Part shown: positions 58,066 to 64,000 of the stretch, piece after piece
Position numbering within the stretch: the stretch's first letter is position 1
Layout of the letters: every line of letters starts with the position of its first letter
Assembly (NCBI GenBank): GCA_000727475.1
Contig: KL647292.1
Location: forward strand, 682,541 to 746,540
Direction: 5' to 3'
Length of the DNA stretch: 64,000 nucleotides
From: Sarcocystis neurona
Taxonomy: Eukaryota > Apicomplexa > Conoidasida > Eucoccidiorida > Sarcocystidae
Program-made: the position numbers and the translations under genes
Notes under the pieces: model-generated
Database searches by the model: none
Told to the model about the DNA's origin: nothing
What the model saw: the letters and a program-made list of their open reading frames with translations, nothing else

Positions 58066-58569
58066 GATGTAGCACGTGTTCACCACTTCCACAGAAAAGG
58101 CTTTACTGGTGCAATACCACCAGCAGCACACATCAAAAGGCAAGTGAAAGAACTCCCAGCAGTTTTCTACATAGATATATGCCGTTACAAATACTCTCCC
58201 GCAATATATATGCAACCAACAAGGCGCTGGTATACACGTGTATGTACGAGAAGCGACTATCTATCTATACGTATATATACATATGTATTTGTCTACCTAT
58301 ATTTATATATCTAAACTGCTACAGATATATGGAACTATATCCAACCATCTTCCTATACATACACATCCATGTATTTTCCTCCTTTCTGTGCCGCTATCTG
58401 AACTAGTACAGATATACAAGTGTATATATGCACGTATGCAAGCAGGGACGAGAAAAAGGAGAAGTGGGAAAAGAATCAAGTGAAGAGTCTCCCTGTTTCT
58501 GTCGAGGGAAAACAAACAAGCAGACATCATCTCTGTTCTGGCCTGGCCCGTACATGTGAAGAAAAGAGA

Positions 58570-59335
58570 TCATGGGTCTCTGCTGTTGCTGTTGCTGCTG
58601 CTGTTGGCGGGCTTATGCTGCAGCAGCTGCTGCTGGAAACCCTGCTGCTCCTGAGCTACATTTCCGCTGCAACTTCTGCGGAATTGCTGCTGCTGCTGCT
58701 GCTGCGGAATTGCTGCTGCTGCTGCGGGATTGCTGCTGCTGCTGCTGCGGGATTGCTGCTGCTGTTGCGGCGGGATTGTTGCTACTGCTGCGGGGCTGCT
58801 GTTGCTGCGGGGTCGCTGCTGCGTCTGCGAAAATGCTGCTGCTTTTGGTGGACTGCTTCTGCTTCTGCTAGACTGCTGCCTTTGCCGCTTTCTCTGCTTC
58901 TGCATGTCTGCTTCGATCGTTCCGCTGCTGCTGTCCCCGCGGCCTCTGTGTCTCACCTTCCTCCTATATCTTTTCTTCCTGCTGCTGTCGCATGTTCCTC
59001 AACGCAACGCAGAGCTGCTGCTCTGCGTCCCAAAAGCTGTTGCATCTGCCGCTGCACCTGCCTTAACTCGTTTTGATGTTGTGTTTCTCCCCCTTTTCCT
59101 CTGTCCTGTCTACTTTCGCTGCTGCCTCTTCTGCTGCTGCTACTTCTGCTGTTGCCTTTCACGCCTGCTACGGGTGCTTCTGCAGCTTTTTTTCTGCTGG
59201 TGCTGTGTCTGCACCTAGTGCTGCTGTTCCGCTTCCTCCTGCTGCATTTCTGCTGGTCTTTGTGTTGCTGCTCTTTCTGTCGCTGCTCTTTCTGTTGCTG
59301 CTCTTTCTGCTGCTGACGTTTCTGTTGCTGTCCCG
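58570..59335. repeat. CTG-rich array
   Basis: Interrupted CTG with a GCGGGATTGCTGCTGCT sub-repeat (58680-58800) and GCTCTTTCTGTTGCT sub-repeat (59270-59320). Plus-strand islands such as LSHVPQRNAELLLCVPKAV (about 58980-59035) may be coding, but the phase is ambiguous. Confidence 0.85.
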
Positions 59336-59556
59336 TCAACTGCTGCTTCTTCTTCCTCTACTGCTACGTCTGCGAATCCCCCTAAAGTGCTGCTTCTGGA
59401 GCTGATTTCTACCTCCCGCCTCTACGTGTGAGTCCCTGCTGCGCCTGCGGTTGCTGCTGTCCCTGCTGCGTTTGCGGTTGCCCTTTTGTCCCCCTCCACC
59501 CCCCCCTGCGCTCGCTGCTTTGTACCTGCCGCTTCTTTCTTCTTTTCTTTCTGCAG

Positions 59557-62500
59557 GGTTGCGCTCTTCTTCCCTCGACTCACTTTGCTGTCGCGCGCTG
59601 CATTGCGGTTGTACGAAGTCAGCTGTCTTCACTGCTTTTATAATCTAATGTTGGAGTTGCTGGGAGGACCCGACCAAGCATTGCTGCTGCTAAACTCGTG
59701 CTACACGAAGACTTCTACTTCTTCTTCTCGTTCTCTGTCAAGAAGTCATCACTTTTCTTCTTCTTCTTCTCTTCCCCCTCCCATTCCTCTCACTACCGGT
59801 GCTACGGCTGTCAAAAGCTGCTCTGCGGATCCGGCAAGAAAAAAAGCAGCAACTGTTTCTGCATTTCCTCAAGATTCTCTACCCTCCCCCGCCGCAAGAC
59901 TTACACACCCTACGACTGCAGCGGGCACTGATGTTGCAGCAGGAGCAGCAGCATCACCTTCTGCTGCCGTTCCTGCTGCTAATGCTGTGGTAGTCCGTAG
60001 TTCTTCTTCCTTTGTGGACGCTACTGCCGCCTCGGGAGCGCCAGTCAGAGGCTTGCTGCATGCGTTCGCTGCTGCTGCGGCAGCAACGCGGAGAGGAGCC
60101 TCTTGTTGGTGGAAAGAAGTACAGCGGCAGCAACCTTGCTGTCGAGGAGAAGAGGAGGACGCAAAGGGGAAGGCAGCAGAGGGCAGGAGAAGCAGCAGCA
60201 GCAGCGACAGCGAAGGCAGAGGCGGAGAGGAACTGTTGCTGTTGCATGTGGCTCGTAGACGTCGCAGGAGTGGCGGCAGATCTGCTCTTCCTGAGCCAGG
60301 TCCTGCTCTTCCTTCCTCCCGCTGCTGCAACGGAGAACCGCAGGTAGGCGAAGGGCAGGTGCAGCAGCAGCAGCAGGGACAGATCCTACACCAGCAGATG
60401 CAAAAGGAAGCAGGCAGGCAAATGTCAGGCTGCAGGTGTGAGTGCTGCCGCAGCAACAGCAGCAACGGCGCGGGATTTAGCAGCAGCAGCAGCAAGAGAA
60501 ATGGCGGCTGCTCTGGCCGAAGAATGTCCGAGAGGCGGTTGCTGGACGCTGCTGCAGGGCGGTGCAATGGCAGCGCGCCCGTTCCATCAGCAGAAACAGC
60601 AGAAGGGGGTGCCCCAGCAGCAGCATTGTGTGCTATTGGAGCTGAACCAGTTCGAAGAGGCGCTTCCGCAGCGGGGAATGCGAGAGACCTGCGGACGTCC
60701 TGCTGGCAAGATGGAAGGCAAGACCCACCAGCGCAGCAAGAGCAACAGCAGCAAAGGGGAGGGCTGGCAAGAACGCTGTTGACTGCTGTGAAGGGGATGC
60801 TGGGCAGGGCGGGGAAGCGATCATTCGAAAGTGAGAGCAGCAGCAGCGAGAGGGAGCTGCAACAGCAGCAGAAGCGACAACAGAGAAGAACGCCAAATGT
60901 GTGGGGAGGAGAGGCGCAGCAGCAACAGCACAGCAGCAACAGCAGCAAAGAGAAAGAAAGGGAGCCGGGAACGGGAGAAGGAAAAACAGCCGCAGCAGCA
61001 GCGAGAGAAGTCACTGACCCTGGGGCTGATCCAAATGCGAGCACCGCAGTTAATACTCGCAGAAGCAGCAGCAGCTGCGGCTACGATGAAGCAGCGGCTG
61101 CTGCTTCCGCCTCTGATGCAGCGGCTGAAAAGGAGGAAGCACGGCGCAACAACAGGGGAAGAGGAAGAAGAAGCAGCCGAAGAGAGAGAAGCGGCGGCAG
61201 GAGCACCAGCAGAAGACGACAAAGGGAGAGCAGCACCAGTAGAAATGGAAGCAGAAGAGGGAAAAGTGGCAGCAGAAGAGAAAGCAGCAGCAGGAGGAGG
61301 GAAAAAGGGCAAGCAGAGCTACCTGTACTGCTGCTCGAGCTCCGTCCCCCCTGCGCGAACAGCAGCAGCGCGGCGGCCGCAGCAGGAGGAAGCAGCGATG
61401 ACGAGAGCAGCAGCAGTAGAAGAAGAAGTGGTAGCGGTAGCAACGAGCAGGGGAGCAGCAGCAGGAATAGCAACAGCAGCAGCAATAACAGCAGCAGACA
61501 CAGCAACAGCAGCAGGAGGAGGAGCGGCAGCAGCAGCAAGGACGGCGGCAGGAGCGTCCCCTGCAACACGAGGCAGGTTAGGAGAAATAGCAGCAGCTGC
61601 CCAGGAAGAAGGAACAACCGAAGCAGCAGCAGCCCCCCGTTGACGTTGAGCAGCACCAGCAGCAGCCGCAGTGGCTCGCCGTCGCCGTCGTTGCCGCTGT
61701 TGCTGTCCTTCCGGCGGAGTCAGGGCAGCAGCAGCAGGCGACAACCTCGGTGGTGCGCAGAAGCCACCGCAGAAAAGGAGAAACAGCAAAGCAAGCAGCA
61801 GCAGCAGCAGCAACAGGAGCGCGGCGCTCCGCAGCAGCAGCTCGGCCGTCTGCAGACAGGGCCTGCTGCTGCTGGTGCCGGAGCGTTCTCTTTTGAAGCG
61901 ATGGAAGCAGCAGCAGCACGATGGACCACCCCCGGCAGCGGAGCAGCAACAACAGCAGCCGACGCGACAGCAACAGTCGAGACAACGGCGCCCGCGGCGC
62001 GTCAGGGAGCTGTCTTCCGAGAGGAGCGAAGGCGAGCCGGCAGCAGCAGAAGAAGCGCAGTTTGCCGAGAAGGAGAAGGAAGAACACAAGAAGCAATGAC
62101 AGGCTCTGCAGAAGACGGCAGGGCCCGCAGAAGAGGAAGTGGACACAGAGGAAGCAAAAGGAGTACTTCTTTGTCAGCAGCAGAAGCAGCAGATGTGACG
62201 GAGGGAGCGGCAGCAGTCCCAACAATAGCAGCAGCAGCAGAGGAAGCAGAAGAATTAACCGCAGCAGCTACAGCAGAGGACGCGGAAGAACCAGCAGCAG
62301 CAGAGGAAGAAGAAGCAGCAGAAGAGGAGGAGGAGGAGAAGCGAACCGAAGAAGAAGAAGAAGAGGCCCTGCTGTTGCCGCTGCGAAGAATTTGGTGTGT
62401 GCCACCGCTTTGCTGCTTGGTACCGCAGTCGGAAAAGAGGCAGATGCAGAAGGTAACTTGTTGCTCCTGCCGCAGGGCAGTTTTTCTTTTGCCAAACAGG

Positions 62501-62560
62501 AGGTTCTTCCCTGCATACGCATGCGTCATGCCTCCGTTCGTTCCCCCTGTATGTCTGTAG
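59557..62560 (+). CDS. Candidate large low-complexity protein, frame partly ambiguous
   Basis: A strong acceptor (CTTCTTTCTTCTTTTCTTTCTGCAG at 59556) opens a frame reading VALFFPRLTLLSRAALRLYE, CLHCFYNLMLELLGGPDQAL and LLLNSCYTKT. That frame stays open to TAG at 62558-62560 (about 1000 codons, rich in Ser, Arg, Ala and Gln). A second frame also gives protein-like islands: LRIRQEKKQQLFLHFLKIL (59820-59880), QHCVLLELNQFEEALPQRG (about 60625-60680) and EKSLTLGLIQMRAPQLILAE (about 61000-61060), with possible donors at 59990 and 60344. Either short introns switch the frame or one set of islands is chance. No domain is recognised. Helix-rich islands are all that can be said. Confidence 0.4.
59930..62345. 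repeat. CAG-rich array, about 2.4 kb
   Basis: Interrupted CAG throughout, ending in a GAAGAAGAA/GAGGAGGAG stretch at 62290-62370. It leaves frames open on both strands (minus up to 391 codons, Leu/Ala/Cys-rich). Confidence 0.9.
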
Positions 62561-62644
62561 ACCCCACAGACTGCCGATCCCTAGGAGAAGAAGCCGCCGC
62601 AGCTGACAGCAGCAGCAGCAGCAAAGGCAGCAAAAGCTTCTACC

Positions 62645-63500
62645 TATGTACGTATGTATACACATCTGTCTCTTATACATATATGTACGTATATTTGTGA
62701 ATATACCGAAGGCGTTCCACCTACACTTGTACACTTATATAGATATGTGTGTCTGCTTTTGTATCTACTTTTGTCCATATACATCCATCTCTCTGCACGC
62801 ATGCGCATATTTATCTACGTGACTATCTCCCCACCTGCACACACATATATGTTCTTACCTTCAAGGTTGCTTACAGATATGTATATCTATCTTTGTGTCT
62901 ATATGTGTCTCTATACATACAAACACATACACATATATGTACATATGCTTGTATTTATCTGTCTCTTCACACACACAAGAAAAAACAACTTCATATATAA
63001 ACATACATATACGTTCACTTCCAAGGGCGCATATATATATATGTATATGGTCATAGATAGATAGGTAGATACGTATATCTGTCTTCGTGTGAATTGTCTT
63101 CCATAACACACCCAGAATGTACATATACAAATACGTTTACCTGCCAGAGTGCCTACATACATGTACATATATATATATATATGTATATGTAGATACGTAC
63201 GTCTTTCCTTGTATCTGTATGTCTGTCTATAAACCAGTGAGTACACATATACATATATATATATATTCGTTTTTACTACAGAATGCGTGTATATATATGT
63301 ATATATAAATATACATATTTGCATATGCGTATATGTATACAGGTAGACAAATGTCTATATCTCTCGTGGTGTGTGTCTGTCTCTGTGTATATATATATAT
63401 ATACAGACACACACACACACATACACACACTCTCTCTATATATAAATGCATACAAATATATATATATATATATGTAGGTGCAAGAGTGCTTATGTATCTC
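62645..63500. repeat. TATA/CACA/CATA microsatellite block
   Basis: Mostly TATATA, ACACAT and GTATAT steps. A weak longer repeat (CTTCCAAGG..ACAGATAT-type blocks near 62860 and 63015) may be present. No coding sequence. Confidence 0.8.
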
Positions 63501-63518
63501 TTTGTATATATTACTTTT

Positions 63519-63664
63519 TGGCGAACCCTTGGGATGTGCCGGATGAGAAGTGTATACTACTGCTGCAGGTTTGTAGAAAAGGAATTTTTGCGGATCTACT
63601 TCGTAAGTGCTCCCTGCAGGCAGAACAACCGTCTCTGCAGCCGAATGCAGGCACGTTTGCTTAG
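63519..63664 (+). CDS. Short candidate exon, unidentified
   Basis: One frame reads NPWDVPDEKCILLLQVCRKG, IFADLLRKCSLQ and QPSLQPNAGTFA to a TAG stop. Composition is that of an ordinary helical protein and contrasts with the flanking repeats. The true 5' boundary is unknown; possible acceptors are ATGAGAAG and CTGCTGCAG. C+T-rich sequence follows. It could be a last exon of the plus-strand gene to the left. Confidence 0.3.
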
Positions 63665-63839
63665 CAAATTTTCTCCCCCTCCCGTATATATTCTCTTCTT
63701 CGTTGCCCCTTGCAAGTGCCGGCTCCTCTCCTTTTGGACTTCTGCGGTGTTGTCTGTCTCCGCACAGAGTCAAAAAAGGAAAATTTCTCGCTTTCGTAGT
63801 CGCGGTCCCCTGCATCTGCGCAGTTATACATATACACCT

Positions 63840-64000
63840 ACATATATATATATATATATATGTATATCAACAGCCACGTGGTCGATCACTACACTTGCAT
63901 ACCTACACATATATATATATATATATACGGCCACTTGGGTGATCACTACACTTGCATATCTACATATATATATATATATACGCCACGGTGGGCGATACAA
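63840..64000. repeat. Tandem repeat of about 55-60 bp at the right edge, about three copies
   Basis: The unit GCCACGTGGTCGATCACTAC, ACTTGCATACCTACACATAT followed by (AT)n appears at about 63873, 63931 (GCCACTTGGGTGATCACTAC) and 63983 (GCCACGGTGGGCGATAC, cut by the edge). Confidence 0.9.

Noticed and set aside
59869..61044. 391-codon minus-strand frame
   Set aside because: CAG-array artefact. The flanking C+T skew indicates plus-strand transcription.
1..64000. Telomere-like TTTAGGG/AAACCCT arrays, expected in repeat-rich Eimeria segments
   Set aside because: I saw none. Only isolated partial matches occur.

Overview
This 64 kb window looks like nuclear DNA of a coccidian apicomplexan, most probably an Eimeria species. 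Three things point there. An apicomplexan-type enolase carries the plant-like EWGW insertion. Genes are intron-rich, with GT..AG introns of up to about 3 kb. Long CAG/CTG arrays can be read as Ala, Gln, Ser or Leu runs, as is known for Eimeria. No bacterial operon, rRNA, tRNA or CRISPR feature was seen. Reading frames across the CAG arrays are open on both strands and in several phases, so most long open frames here are not genes.

Left third (1-20.5 kb), minus strand. The 5' part of enolase (exons 1949-1988 and 817 down to 1) runs off the left edge. A 2.7 kb spacer holding a diverged tandem duplication (about 2575-4125) separates it from a seven-exon METTL14-family gene (RNA N6-adenosine methyltransferase complex). 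I rebuilt that gene exon by exon from 15113 down to 4679. Further upstream on the same strand are unidentified exon candidates at 16.2-19.9 kb.

Middle (20.5-38.4 kb), plus strand. A gene with at least seven exons (24642-38407) has an N-terminal part resembling mitochondrial F-type ATP synthase subunit d, followed by a long extension. Its introns are filled with C+T-rich tracts, CAG/CTG arrays and several AT-rich minisatellites. Clusters of a palindrome, GGTGTACGTACACC, lie just upstream of its first supported exon (23.84-24.22 kb) and just downstream of its stop codon (38.56-39.88 kb).

Right part (38.4-64 kb). From 38.4 to 50 kb I recognise no gene with confidence; the region holds microsatellites, a tandem repeat of about 127 bp and isolated palindromes. 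From 50 to 64 kb there are huge CAG/CTG arrays with low-complexity coding candidates on the plus strand (50757-51401, 51723-52209, 52296-53717, 59557-62560), C+T-rich tracts that look like plus-strand introns, and AT minisatellites to the right edge.

A useful rule emerged. In the genes that could be rebuilt, introns are C+T-rich on the coding strand. G+A-rich plus-strand sequence therefore suggests a minus-strand gene, and C+T-rich sequence a plus-strand gene. All splice sites were inferred by eye from GT/AG, phase and protein similarity; no search was run.
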